Assembly: GCA_937867175.1 (NCBI GenBank)
Contig: CALMKG010000607.1
Span: forward strand, 1-35,168
DNA: 35,168 nucleotides
DNA from: an uncultured Propionibacterium sp.
GTDB lineage: Bacteria > Actinomycetota > Actinomycetes > Propionibacteriales > Propionibacteriaceae
Direction of reading: 5' to 3'
The first letter of the stretch is position 1, and each line of letters starts with the position of its first letter. Of the stretch, positions 1 through 7,429 are shown piece after piece. The position numbers and the translations under genes are program-made. Under the pieces are notes generated by a model. It made no database searches. It was not told the origin of the DNA and worked only from the letters and a program-made list of their open reading frames with translations.

Positions 1-1297
1 CAGCCGGCTCCGCGAGCGTCAGCACGATCCGGCTGGAAGAGAGCCGGACGGAGAGCAGGCGAGGTGCAGGGGCCAGGCCGCGGAGCGCCGCATCTAGCTC
101 CTCGATCGGATGGGCGGTGACGGATCCCGACACCTGCACGGACCTCTCGACAGCGAGCAGCTCGTCTGGCGGTGGGGCGATGATCCTTCCGGGTCGGCGA
201 TAGCGGAGCTGGGTTCGCCGGTGCTGTCGCAGCACCAGCCAGAGCGACCCGGCCAGGAGCGCTCCAGCGCCGGCCAGTCCCGGGAGCAGCCAGGTCGGGA
301 TGGTCTCGTCCTCGGCGGAGTCGGCGAAAGCATGCTCGGGTTCGGGGTCGGATGCTTCAGGAGCGGGCGGAGTAGCTCCGTCGGTAGGTGGAGTCGCGTC
401 CTGCCGAGGCGGCTCCTGGACGTGCTTCGGCTTCTGCGCCTCGGCTGGATCCGGCTGTCCCGGGATCGTGAGCTTCCAGCCGGGGAGGATGAGATCCGGG
501 TCGGAGAGGTGGGCGCCGTTCGGCTGAGCAGTGCCGCGGGATGCTCGGAAGATCGACGGGTACGCGTCAGCGTCGCCCAGTTTGTCCTCTGCGATCTCGG
601 AGAGGGTGTCACCGGGCTGGACGACGTACGAGCCGCCCGAAGAGTCGTCCGCGACGGGGACCTTCAGCACGGTTCCGGGCAGGAGGAAGTCGGGACGCCC
701 GTCGAGGACGGCCTCGTTGAGGGCCACGAGCTCGACGTACCGCGTGCCGTCACCGAGTCGTTCTTCGGCGATCCTCCATAGGCTGTCGCCGCGCTTGACC
801 GTGTAGCGCTCGGTCTCCGGCTGGACCGTCTGCGCATGGTCTTCTGCTCGCGGCTCTGCCGGCGCATCCACGGCGACCGCTGCCTGCGGCTCGTCCGGCA
901 ACGGCGCGGCGACTGCAGCATGCGCCCGAGGCTGGGGCAGCACGGCGCTGACCGTGGGTACGGCGACGAACAGCAGCGCCGCGGCCGCGACCAAGCGGTC
1001 GGCGGCCAGCTGGGGAACCGCGAGACCGGGGAGGCGCGGCGTACGGATGCCGCGAGCCTGCGACACGATCGACGCGAGGAGCTGGCACGTAAAGACGGCC
1101 CACGCGATCCAGCAGACTGCGGTGATGACCTGCAAGGCGAGCGTGCCGTCGTCCTGCGACGTCAGCCTCGACCACGAGAACGCGCCTGGGTCGGGGATCG
1201 CGTCGATGGCGATGAGCACAACGGGTACGCCGACGACGAAGCAGACGAGCGTGAGTGTGGCCAGGAGGCCGCGCAGCCTGGAGTCGGTCTTGTTCAT
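1..1297 (-). CDS. LysM-domain membrane protein at the end of the Tad operon (3' end cut by window edge)
   Basis: The reading frame is open from an ATG at 1297 to the window edge, giving 432 codons without a stop, so the C-terminus is missing. Hydrophobic segments lie at about residues 12-30, 55-75 and 102-122. Two LysM peptidoglycan-binding repeats follow (about 164-215, with the motif YTVKRGDSLWRIA, and about 223-280, with YVVQPGDTLSEIA). Then come a Pro/Glu-rich linker, a fourth membrane segment at about 335-357 and a cytoplasmic-looking basic region. The start overlaps the upstream stop by four bases (ATGA), indicating translational coupling. Large LysM proteins, often with a C-terminal BTAD-type regulatory domain, are found at this place in actinobacterial Tad-like loci. 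The BTAD part would lie outside the window, so that is inference. The likely role is anchoring or regulating the apparatus at the cell wall. Confidence 0.85.
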   Translation of the reverse strand, partial: MNKTDSRLRGLLATLTLVCFVVGVPVVLIAIDAIPDPGAFSWSRLTSQDDGTLALQVITAVCWIAWAVFTCQLLASIVSQARGIRTPRLPGLAVPQLAADRLVAAAALLFVAVPTVSAVLPQPRAHAAVAAPLPDEPQAAVAVDAPAEPRAEDHAQTVQPETERYTVKRGDSLWRIAEERLGDGTRYVELVALNEAVLDGRPDFLLPGTVLKVPVADDSSGGSYVVQPGDTLSEIAEDKLGDADAYPSIFRASRGTAQPNGAHLSDPDLILPGWKLTIPGQPDPAEAQKPKHVQEPPRQDATPPTDGATPPAPEASDPEPEHAFADSAEDETIPTWLLPGLAGAGALLAGSLWLVLRQHRRTQLRYRRPGRIIAPPPDELLAVERSVQVSGSVTAHPIEELDAALRGLAPAPRLLSVRLSSSRIVLTLAEPA

Positions 1298-1713
1298 TGC
1301 TCGCTACCTCCGAGGGTGCGGACGAGTCGCGCGGTCGCGGTGCCGCTGACGTCGAGGCGGTTGATGCCGATGAGACCGAGGAACTGCGGGTCGTAGGAGT
1401 CCGTCACCGTCACGGTGATCGTGGTGCCGTCATTGATCGCCACAGTCCCGGTAACGCCCGCAGTGTCGAGATAGCGCTGGGCCGCGGCGCGGGCGGCAGC
1501 GGGGGAGATCGCCAGGTCATGACCCTGGATGGCGGAGCTTCCTTCGACCTCCTCGCCACCGGCCCGTGCGGCCTGCGCGGCGACGTCGTGGGCCCGCTCG
1601 TGCGCGTGGACCTGACCCCCGAGGTCGACCGCCAGCCCGACGAGGAAGATCATCACGAAGCTGGACAGGGCCAGCCACACGGTGATGGAGCCGCGCTCGT
1701 CCCGGCGGCTCAT
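1294..1713 (-). CDS. TadG/TadE-like pseudopilin-type membrane protein
   Basis: A protein of 139 aa starting MSRRDERGSITVWLALSSF. A short basic N-terminus is followed by one hydrophobic segment (about 10-30) and an exported domain of about 105 residues rich in Ala, Thr and Val. The start is chosen because its ATG overlaps the upstream stop by four bases (1710-1713); the longer open frame upstream is only the shadow of the neighbouring gene. The N-terminus matches the Tad pseudopilin layout with a Gly-Ser junction, but the glutamate expected at +5 is tryptophan here (RG/SITVW). It is therefore probably either not processed by a TadV-type peptidase or processed differently, as in TadG-like membrane-anchored proteins. 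It is the third of three consecutive TadE/G-like genes. Assignment to family is fairly secure; exact function is inferred. Confidence 0.82.
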   Translation of the reverse strand: MSRRDERGSITVWLALSSFVMIFLVGLAVDLGGQVHAHERAHDVAAQAARAGGEEVEGSSAIQGHDLAISPAAARAAAQRYLDTAGVTGTVAINDGTTITVTVTDSYDPQFLGLIGINRLDVSGTATARLVRTLGGSEQ

Positions 1714-2132
1714 CGTTCCCGCCAGGTGTCGATCGGGCTCGACATCGTCGCCCGCATGACCCGGGACCCGGGGGCGCCGGGAACAGCGAGATCGGACAGG
1801 TCGAGTCGGCAGGAAACAGTGACGTTCACCGAGCCGGGAACGCCCGGCTGCTTGTCGAAGTCGCTCGTGTCGACCGCAACGTCGATGGCAGAGCACCCGA
1901 TCTTCTGATTGGTGATGCTCTCCGTCGCTGCGGCGCGTGCATTCGCTCGAGCCACGTCGGCGTTGCGGGCGATTGATGCTGACCGGGCGGCGTCGGCGGC
2001 GGCGGACTGAAGCGCCTGATGGGTAGTCGCCGTACGGCCTCCGAAGATGACCAGACCGACGAAGAGCGCGAAGGCTGGTACGCCGATCGCCGCCTCGATC
2101 GCTGCTGAACCGCGTTCGTCCCGGCGGATCAC
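1710..2132 (-). CDS. TadE-like pseudopilin
   Basis: A protein of 140 aa read from a GTG at 2132 that overlaps the upstream TGA (GTGA, 2129-2132); no good ribosome site supports the longer ATG at 2189. The N-terminus, IRRDERGSAAIEAAIGVPAF, has a class III prepilin-like junction: Gly at -1, a small residue at +1 and Glu at +5, followed by a hydrophobic helix (about 12-30). The rest is an exported domain containing two cysteines that could form a disulphide (in IGCSAID and VSCRLD). TadE-type pseudopilins are minor components of Flp/Tad pili, cleaved by the TadV/CpaA peptidase and assembled in the envelope. It is embedded in the coupled run of tad genes. Confidence 0.85.
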   Translation of the reverse strand: MIRRDERGSAAIEAAIGVPAFALFVGLVIFGGRTATTHQALQSAAADAARSASIARNADVARANARAAATESITNQKIGCSAIDVAVDTSDFDKQPGVPGSVNVTVSCRLDLSDLAVPGAPGSRVMRATMSSPIDTWRER

Positions 2133-2545
2133 GGCGCGGTCACCTGCTCGACCGGCACGCTCGCGCTCTGCGTGATGCGGACCTTCCAACCGGGAATGAC
2201 GCTCAGGGAGAAGCCGCTGACCGTCACGGTGGCAGTGGTGGCGGTCCGGTTCGCGCTCGTCGAGGTCGCGGTGATGACGTCATCGCCGCCGGCTTCGTGG
2301 AGGAAGTCGTTGGCGGCGCCGACCCCGTCGGACTCCCGGCCCTGCTCGGCTCCGGCGGCTCTGGCGCCCTGCTGCGCAGCAGCGATTGCGACCGTCTTCG
2401 CGTGGTAGTAGAGCGCTGCCTGCATCCCGAGGAACATGACCGCGAACAGTGCGGGCAGCAGGACGACGAGCTCGATCGAGACCGAGCCCCGTTCGCCGCG
2501 CCGCTCGCGACGGCTACTTGATTTTGCCCGCTTGTGAGGTGACAT
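2129..2545 (-). CDS. TadE-like pseudopilin
   Basis: A protein of 138 aa: a basic N-terminus of about 19 residues, the junction ERGSVSIE (Gly at -1, Glu at +5), a transmembrane helix (about 22-45, VVLLPALFAVMFLGMQAALYY) and a secreted domain to the end. The long pre-helix heads and E+5 fit TadE family proteins. The start at 2545 lies 32 bases inside the preceding flp-like gene; no alternative in-frame start occurs before the conserved region, so the overlap appears real and implies coupled translation. The final codons overlap the next gene's GTG start. Predicted function is a minor pilin of the Tad apparatus. Confidence 0.85.
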   Translation of the reverse strand: MSPHKRAKSSSRRERRGERGSVSIELVVLLPALFAVMFLGMQAALYYHAKTVAIAAAQQGARAAGAEQGRESDGVGAANDFLHEAGGDDVITATSTSANRTATTATVTVSGFSLSVIPGWKVRITQSASVPVEQVTAP

Positions 2546-2708
2546 AGTTCGTGACAGCGAGGACCACGATGCCGACGATGCCGATGACTGCGACGGCCCA
2601 GAGGACGTGCTCCATCGTCACCGACCCGCGTTCACTGCGGCGGGATGCTCGCAGGTCGTCGTACTTGCTGAGTGCTGCGATCTGCAGCAGGACCAGTACC
2701 TTCAACAT
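2514..2708 (-). CDS. Small Flp-like pilin
   Basis: A protein of 64 aa with a strong ribosome-binding site: AGGAGG at 2715-2720 (minus strand), six bases before the ATG. The strongest Shine-Dalgarno noticed in this operon sits here, which fits a major subunit needed in quantity. An N-terminal leader of about 28 residues ends at ERG, followed by SVTMEHVLWAVAVIGIVGIV, with Glu at +5 and an uninterrupted hydrophobic helix. This is the layout of Flp pilins and class III leader peptides. The mature product would be only about 36 residues, a little short for Flp pilins but in their range. An unusual point is that the leader itself begins with a hydrophobic stretch (LKVLVLLQIAAL). It lies between tadC and the tadE genes, a usual place for such a gene. 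Confidence 0.75.
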   Translation of the reverse strand: MLKVLVLLQIAALSKYDDLRASRRSERGSVTMEHVLWAVAVIGIVGIVVLAVTNYVTSQAGKIK

Positions 2709-2714
2709 GGGTTT

Positions 2715-2720
2715 CCTCCT
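2715..2720 (-). promoter_or_regulatory. Strong ribosome-binding site of the flp-like gene
   Basis: The minus strand reads AGGAGG six bases before the ATG at 2708. Most neighbouring genes are started by stop/start overlap, so this consensus site marks independent and probably higher-level translation of the pilin within the polycistronic message. Confidence 0.7.
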
Positions 2721-2739
2721 GTGGATGTGTCCTTCCGTG

Positions 2740-3639
2740 TCACGAGTTCGTGAACATGCGAAGCAATGAGGGCGCGACGAGCAGCGCCATGAAGATCACG
2801 CCCAGTAGCGAGCCGGGCATCGACATGCGCTCGCCGACGGCGTTGGCCTGGGCGAGTTCGTCGTTGAGCATCGCCGTGCGCATGGCGGCGGAACGGGCGC
2901 GCAGGGTGGCGTACACGCCTGCTCCTTCCTCGCCCGAGAGGCGCATGATGTCGGCGAAGTCGTCGAGCTCAGGCAGTCCGAGCTCCTCTGCCAAGGTGTG
3001 CAGCGCGTCCCAGGGCGGCAGCCCCGACCACCGCGATCGGGTGAGCTCCTCGGACAGCCGCGTGAACACCCACGAGTCGCCGACCTCAGCCGCAGCCTCC
3101 ATCGCCTGTCGGTGGCCGATGCCGTTGTTCCGCTCCAAAGCGACCAGGTCGATGTAGGCGCCGAGCGCTCGGGCGAACTCGGTCCGTGCCTTCCTCGCGT
3201 CGTCGAGGGCGTTGTAGTTCGGGATGAAGAACATGACAGCGGCCAGCGCGAGCGATGCGACCGCCGGAAGCTGGAACGGGATGCTCAGCCCGAACGCGTT
3301 GAAGAGCGTGACGAGGACCGGCGGGATGACGAGGCCGAGCCCGGCGAACATCAGCTTCTCGCCGTAGAACTGCGCGACCGGTATCCGCAGCAGCGCGAGT
3401 TCGCGAGTCGGCGTACGAACCCAGAGACCAGGCGGCAAGACGCGCAGGCCCCACAGGCCGAGCCGCTCTTTGCTCGACCGCGCGGCGTCGGTGGCGGTCG
3501 AGCGCGGACGCGACGAGGAGACTCTCTCGAGTGCGTCGGCGAGGTCGGGCTCCGCGGGCAGAAGGCGGGCGACGAGAAGCACGAGGCCGAGGCCGACGAG
3601 GCCTCCCGCAAGGATCGCCAACTGCAGTCCGGTGATCAT
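2740..3639 (-). CDS. tadC: TadC-like inner-membrane platform protein (T2SSF domain)
   Basis: A protein of 299 aa. The start is the ATG at 3639, which overlaps the tadB stop by four bases; the open frame upstream to 4056 is an artefact over tadB. Hydrophobic segments are seen at about residues 3-25, two closely spaced ones at about 110-155 and one at the extreme C-terminus (GSLLGVIFMALLVAPSLLRMF). Between them is a cytoplasmic helical domain with the T2SSF/GspF-like signature region (LPELDDFADIMRLSGEEGAG). TadB and TadC pair to form the membrane platform on which the TadA ATPase acts. Start, size and position all agree with the family. Confidence 0.88.
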   Translation of the reverse strand: MITGLQLAILAGGLVGLGLVLLVARLLPAEPDLADALERVSSSRPRSTATDAARSSKERLGLWGLRVLPPGLWVRTPTRELALLRIPVAQFYGEKLMFAGLGLVIPPVLVTLFNAFGLSIPFQLPAVASLALAAVMFFIPNYNALDDARKARTEFARALGAYIDLVALERNNGIGHRQAMEAAAEVGDSWVFTRLSEELTRSRWSGLPPWDALHTLAEELGLPELDDFADIMRLSGEEGAGVYATLRARSAAMRTAMLNDELAQANAVGERMSMPGSLLGVIFMALLVAPSLLRMFTNS

Positions 3640-4493
3640 CGCGGCGCCTCCGCGACTGCGCGGGTCGCCAGGAAGCGGGGGAGCGGCTTGCCTGCGGCCA
3701 TCCGTCGCATCCAGATCAGGGTGGCGACGTACGCCGACAGGAGGAGCACGAGGAGGACTTGGCCGACCGGGGTGCGGTACGGCTCGACGTACGTCCCCGA
3801 CAGCGCAAGTACGACGAGCACGCTGGCGCTGATCAACGTGACCCACCGCGCGGTCGCTCGCGGCTTGGCCCGGTCTGCCTCGACCTGCCGCCGCGCGCGA
3901 ACGTCGGCGCCGACCGACTCGGCGAGTCCTTCGAGGACGCTCGCCAGCCCGGCTCCGCGTCGACGGGCGCCCAGGATCAGGTTGGCGGCGATCAGGTCGC
4001 CGGTCGCGTCGTCGAGCTCGTCGGCGAACGCGCGCAGAGCCTTCTCGGTGTCCCACCGTGCCCGCAGCCGGGTCACCAGTCGGTGGACGTCATCGGCGAT
4101 CGGCGCGGGCGTCGACCGCAGCGTGGCGACCAGCGCCTGCTCCAGGCCGATGCCGACAGTGAGGACTCCGGAGAGCGAACGCGTCCATTCCTCCATCGCT
4201 TCCAGACGCGCGATCTGCGTGGCGGCTGGCGGCGCGCTGAGCAGGACGGGCAGCCCGATGACGGCGACGGGCGCGATGACGAGCGCCAGGATCCAACCGG
4301 TGATGAGCCATCCGACGAGGCCCAGCGCGCCACCGACGAGAAGCAAGACGCGGGTGCGTCGGCTCGGTACGCGGCGCCGACTGGCGGCCTTGGCCTCCCG
4401 CGGCGGGATCGCGGTCGGGCGCACGCCGACGACCACCCCGAGGAGGCCCAGGGCGATCAGTCCACCCGCGAGTGCGGGAAGGATCGTGGTCAT
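3636..4493 (-). CDS. tadB: TadB-like inner-membrane platform protein (T2SSF domain)
   Basis: A protein of 285 aa. An N-terminal hydrophobic segment (ILPALAGGLIALGLLGVVV) is followed by a basic cytoplasmic stretch, two membrane segments (about 50-85, LLLVGGALGLVGWLITGWIL onward) and a T2SSF-type helical domain. The GspF-like part includes the line DLIAANLILGARRRGAGLAS and is followed by C-terminal membrane helices (about 215-255). The start ATG overlaps the tadA stop by four bases, and its own stop overlaps tadC. TadB forms the integral-membrane platform with TadC that couples ATP hydrolysis by TadA to pilin assembly or secretion. Confidence 0.88.
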   Translation of the reverse strand: MTTILPALAGGLIALGLLGVVVGVRPTAIPPREAKAASRRRVPSRRTRVLLLVGGALGLVGWLITGWILALVIAPVAVIGLPVLLSAPPAATQIARLEAMEEWTRSLSGVLTVGIGLEQALVATLRSTPAPIADDVHRLVTRLRARWDTEKALRAFADELDDATGDLIAANLILGARRRGAGLASVLEGLAESVGADVRARRQVEADRAKPRATARWVTLISASVLVVLALSGTYVEPYRTPVGQVLLVLLLSAYVATLIWMRRMAAGKPLPRFLATRAVAEAPR

Positions 4494-5965
4494 GTCCGGG
4501 CTCCCAACGGTTGACTCGCGAGGTACGCCGGGAGGTCGAAGCCGTGCTGCGCGAGCCGTCGGTACTCGTCCGGGAGGACGTCGGGGACTGCGATGCCGGT
4601 GGCATCGGCGCGGAACACGTGCGTGGTTGCGTAGCCGGGCTCCTTCTCGCCCGGGGCCAGCGCGATGACCTCGGCGACCCGCCTCGTCCTCTGAGCTCCG
4701 CCCGGCACGACCTTGGTCTCCAGGCTCAACTGGACGATCAGGTCGACGGTCGCCGCGAGCTTGCTGGTCGCGAGACCCTGCGTGACGTGCGGACCCGCCT
4801 CCATCGCGCAGGTCACGAGCTTGCGTACGGCGGCCACGGCGTCGGCCGCGTGAGTGGTGGAGATAGACCCCGTGCCGGACTCCATCGCCTTGATCATCGC
4901 CCAGATCTCCTTGCCACGGACCTCGCCGACGATCTGCCGCGAGAGGTTGAAGCGGAAGGAGTCGACGAGTGCCTCGTCGAGCGTGAACTCACCCGACTGG
5001 CGCCCGTCAGGACCACGTTCACCCGATCCGGGTCGGGCCTCCCAGGGGATGACCACCTTGTGCCGGCCGAGCTCGTGGAGGTGCAGTTCGTACTCGGTCT
5101 CGAAGGTGCCGATCGCCTCGAGCTCGTCGATCTCGGCGCAGAGGGCACGGACCAGCGTGGTCTTCCCGGCCCCCTGCGCCCCTGCGACCACGATCGAGCA
5201 CCGAGCACGCACCGCGGCTCTCAGGAACGAGGCGACGACGGGCGTCATCATGTCGCGCTTGACGAGGTCGTCCAGCGTGACCCGCATCAGCCGGTGCCGA
5301 CGGATCACGACCGAGGGTCGGGTGGTCACCCACGCCACGGCCGCCAGCCGCGAGCCGCCGTCCAGTCTCATGTGGAGGCTCGGTTGCGCCTCGGAGAACG
5401 ACCGCGCGTTGACCTCGCTGCGAGAGGCAAGGAAGACGAGGAAGTCGATCAACTCCTGATCGGAGTCGGCCACCGAGGGCCCGGGAACAAGCGTCCCGTC
5501 GATCAGCTCCAGCTGCACGTTGTCGTGGCCGACGATGACGATGTTCTCGATCCGGTCGTCATCCACCAACGGCTGGAGGCGGCCGAGGCGGAAGAGGGAG
5601 TCGAACACGGCCTGGGCGGTCGCCTGCTGCTTCTTGGGACTCCACGAACCGAGGCCGGCGTCGACATCCTCCGCCATCGCAGACTCGATGAGGTCCAGCA
5701 CGATCGAGCGGCCCAGCTCCTGCTGTGCCTCCTTGTCGAGATGGCCGCGGCCGGACTGCACGGCTTGGCTGAGCTGCTCGGAGGCCTGGGCGCGCAGTGT
5801 CGAGACGAGCGCCCAGTCGACATCGGAGGTGGCCGGGGGCGGTGACGCAACGGTCGCGTCGAGACTGCTCGGCACCTCGTGGGGGACGCCGTTGGACGTC
5901 TGGCTGAAGAGTGGCAGGCGCGTCAGGTCGCCGTACTCGTTCGCGAATCGGTAGGTCTCGGTCAT
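4490..5965 (-). CDS. tadA: TadA/CpaF-family secretion ATPase
   Basis: A protein of 491 aa, starting at the ATG at 5965, which overlaps the upstream stop. The N-terminal domain (about 50-240) precedes the RecA-like ATPase core. The Walker A motif GAQGAGKTT has its lysine at residue 268, an acidic box lies around 289-292 and the family hallmark VGEVRGKE is at 347-353 (Walker B region). The His box STTHAA has its histidine at 372. These are the catalytic signatures of type II/IV secretion traffic ATPases of the TadA/CpaF group, hexameric cytoplasmic motors that power Flp/Tad pilus assembly; VirB11 relatives serve conjugation. Everything needed for activity seems present. The flanking tadZ, tadB and tadC genes confirm the assignment. 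Confidence 0.95.
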   Translation of the reverse strand: MTETYRFANEYGDLTRLPLFSQTSNGVPHEVPSSLDATVASPPPATSDVDWALVSTLRAQASEQLSQAVQSGRGHLDKEAQQELGRSIVLDLIESAMAEDVDAGLGSWSPKKQQATAQAVFDSLFRLGRLQPLVDDDRIENIVIVGHDNVQLELIDGTLVPGPSVADSDQELIDFLVFLASRSEVNARSFSEAQPSLHMRLDGGSRLAAVAWVTTRPSVVIRRHRLMRVTLDDLVKRDMMTPVVASFLRAAVRARCSIVVAGAQGAGKTTLVRALCAEIDELEAIGTFETEYELHLHELGRHKVVIPWEARPGSGERGPDGRQSGEFTLDEALVDSFRFNLSRQIVGEVRGKEIWAMIKAMESGTGSISTTHAADAVAAVRKLVTCAMEAGPHVTQGLATSKLAATVDLIVQLSLETKVVPGGAQRTRRVAEVIALAPGEKEPGYATTHVFRADATGIAVPDVLPDEYRRLAQHGFDLPAYLASQPLGART

Positions 5966-6729
5966 CGCCGCGCCTCCTCGACGAGGGCGAACCGACCACG
6001 GGCGATGTGCGCCTGGACGGACTGGACCGCGGCCTGGAGCGCACGGACATACGAGCCCGTCTCGAAGTGCTTCGGAGGCGCCGCGCCACGGTGATACACG
6101 GCCGCGGCGGCCGGATCGTCCGGCAGGTCCGCGACGACGGGCATGCCGAGAACCTTGGCGATCTCGGAGGCCCGGTAGGGCTGGCCCTCGGCGACGAGAA
6201 GCAAGCCGGGGTGACGCCATCCGGCGGCGGGTTGCCGGACGCTCTCCGCCCACGAACGAGCCGCCGAGATCGCGGGCAGAGTGGCTCTGGTGACCAGGAG
6301 AGCCGCGTCGGCGGCGTCCAGCAACGGGGTCGGCGAGCCCATGAGGCCGAGCCTCCCGGCGTCGACGATGACGTCCTGTCCGTTGTCATCCAGATCGCGG
6401 AGTGCGGCCGCCAACGGCTCCCAGACGTCACGCAGCGCCGTGGCCTGAGCGTGCGACCGGATGCCGGCGACAAGGGAGACGTTCGGGCTCAGCGGCCGTA
6501 CGACCTCCCGCAGCGCGTCCGCCGCGCCGAGGGGTGAGAGGGCGAGCTCGATCAACCCGGTGTCGTACGGCGTCGTGCCGCGGAGGAATCCGGCGAGGAC
6601 GCCGGATCCGCCGGTCGGGTCGGCCTCGAGGAGAAGGACGGGCCGTGGCCAGCTGAACGCCATGCCCACTGCGGTGGTGGTGACGCCGGGCGAACCGGAG
6701 GCCGATGTCAGGCACACGATCGCCATCAC
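5962..6729 (-). CDS. TadZ/CpaE-like ParA-family protein with degenerate Walker A
   Basis: A protein of 254-255 aa. Both the GTG at 6729 (GTGA overlap with the upstream stop) and the immediately following ATG at 6726 are possible starts. The fold signature is ParA/MinD-like: IVCLTSASGSPGVTTTA at the N-terminus, VLLLEADPTGG at about 31-41 and DVIVDAGRLG at about 118-127. The Walker A loop has lost both lysines (SGSPGVTTT where KGGxGKTT is expected), so ATP hydrolysis is doubtful. TadZ/CpaE proteins are known as atypical ParA relatives that place the Tad machine in the cell. The gene sits directly before tadA, the usual order. Confidence 0.85.
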   Translation of the reverse strand: MMAIVCLTSASGSPGVTTTAVGMAFSWPRPVLLLEADPTGGSGVLAGFLRGTTPYDTGLIELALSPLGAADALREVVRPLSPNVSLVAGIRSHAQATALRDVWEPLAAALRDLDDNGQDVIVDAGRLGLMGSPTPLLDAADAALLVTRATLPAISAARSWAESVRQPAAGWRHPGLLLVAEGQPYRASEIAKVLGMPVVADLPDDPAAAAVYHRGAAPPKHFETGSYVRALQAAVQSVQAHIARGRFALVEEARR

Positions 6730-7403
6730 TGGGCTCCCGAGTCGAGGATCAGCGCGACGTTGCCGGTCGCAGCGCGTGCCGCGAGGACGCTCGCGTCGGC
6801 GTACGGCACCAGGACGTTGACGACGGTGTTGCCAGTGGTCTCGTCGATCGCTGTGTCGACGACCTCGGCGGCCGTGAACTGTGGCGCGCCGGTTGGGGCA
6901 TCGCCGTTGGCAGCAGGGGTGACGATGATGCGGACCTTGTCACCGCCGTGCATGGGGAGCGCTGGGACCTGGGCAGGGGTCAGCGAGATGCCGACGATCG
7001 ACTGGCCCTCCGGTGGCAGCGGTGCATCGGTCGTCGACTCGGTCGTGATCAGTCCGCCGGCAGAGATGTCGAGCGCGGCGCGCTGGCCGACGACCTCGTC
7101 GTACGCCGAAGCAGGGAGCGGTTCCAGAGCCGGGTCCCCGCTGATCCGGATGCGCCGGATGTCGTCGGCAGTGATGACCTCGCCTCGATGGATCGTGCTC
7201 GTCGCAGCGAGGACCTCCTCGGTGCTGGTCGTCGCGTTCCATGCCCAGGCACCGAGCAGGCAGCCGAGGGCGGTGACGACGACGGCGGCTACGACGAGTC
7301 CGGGCCGCCTGCGGAGCTTGGGCGGGGGAGTGACCGGCGGGCCGGCGTCGGGCGCGGTGCGGTGGGGGCCGGGCTTCCGGTCCTCTCGGGCAGTCGTGGT
7401 CAC
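6726..7403 (-). CDS. SAF-domain protein, CpaB/RcpC-like
   Basis: A protein of 225 aa from a GTG at 7403, preceded by GGAGGGA at a suitable distance. A Pro-rich cytoplasmic head (1-33) precedes a single membrane segment (about 35-57). The SAF domain follows at about 62-125 (STIHRGEVITADDIRRIRI, typical of the SAF beta-clip fold), then a second beta-rich domain with GGDKVRIIV and VVNVLVPYADA. Such proteins act on the outer face of the membrane in Flp/Tad assembly; in diderms CpaB/RcpC works with the secretin, which a monoderm would lack. It is the first gene of the coupled core run, 26 bases downstream of the PKD-like gene. Confidence 0.85.
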   Translation of the reverse strand: MTTTAREDRKPGPHRTAPDAGPPVTPPPKLRRRPGLVVAAVVVTALGCLLGAWAWNATTSTEEVLAATSTIHRGEVITADDIRRIRISGDPALEPLPASAYDEVVGQRAALDISAGGLITTESTTDAPLPPEGQSIVGISLTPAQVPALPMHGGDKVRIIVTPAANGDAPTGAPQFTAAEVVDTAIDETTGNTVVNVLVPYADASVLAARAATGNVALILDSGAQ

Positions 7404-7429
7404 TTCATCCCTCCCCGCGCAGGTGCTCG

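Noticed and set aside
2998-4668. Plus-strand open frames of 556 and 457 codons (also 4472-5845) across the Tad genes
   Set aside because: They are antisense to tadC, tadB and tadA, which have clear family motifs and coupled starts. The plus-strand products are Arg-rich and featureless.
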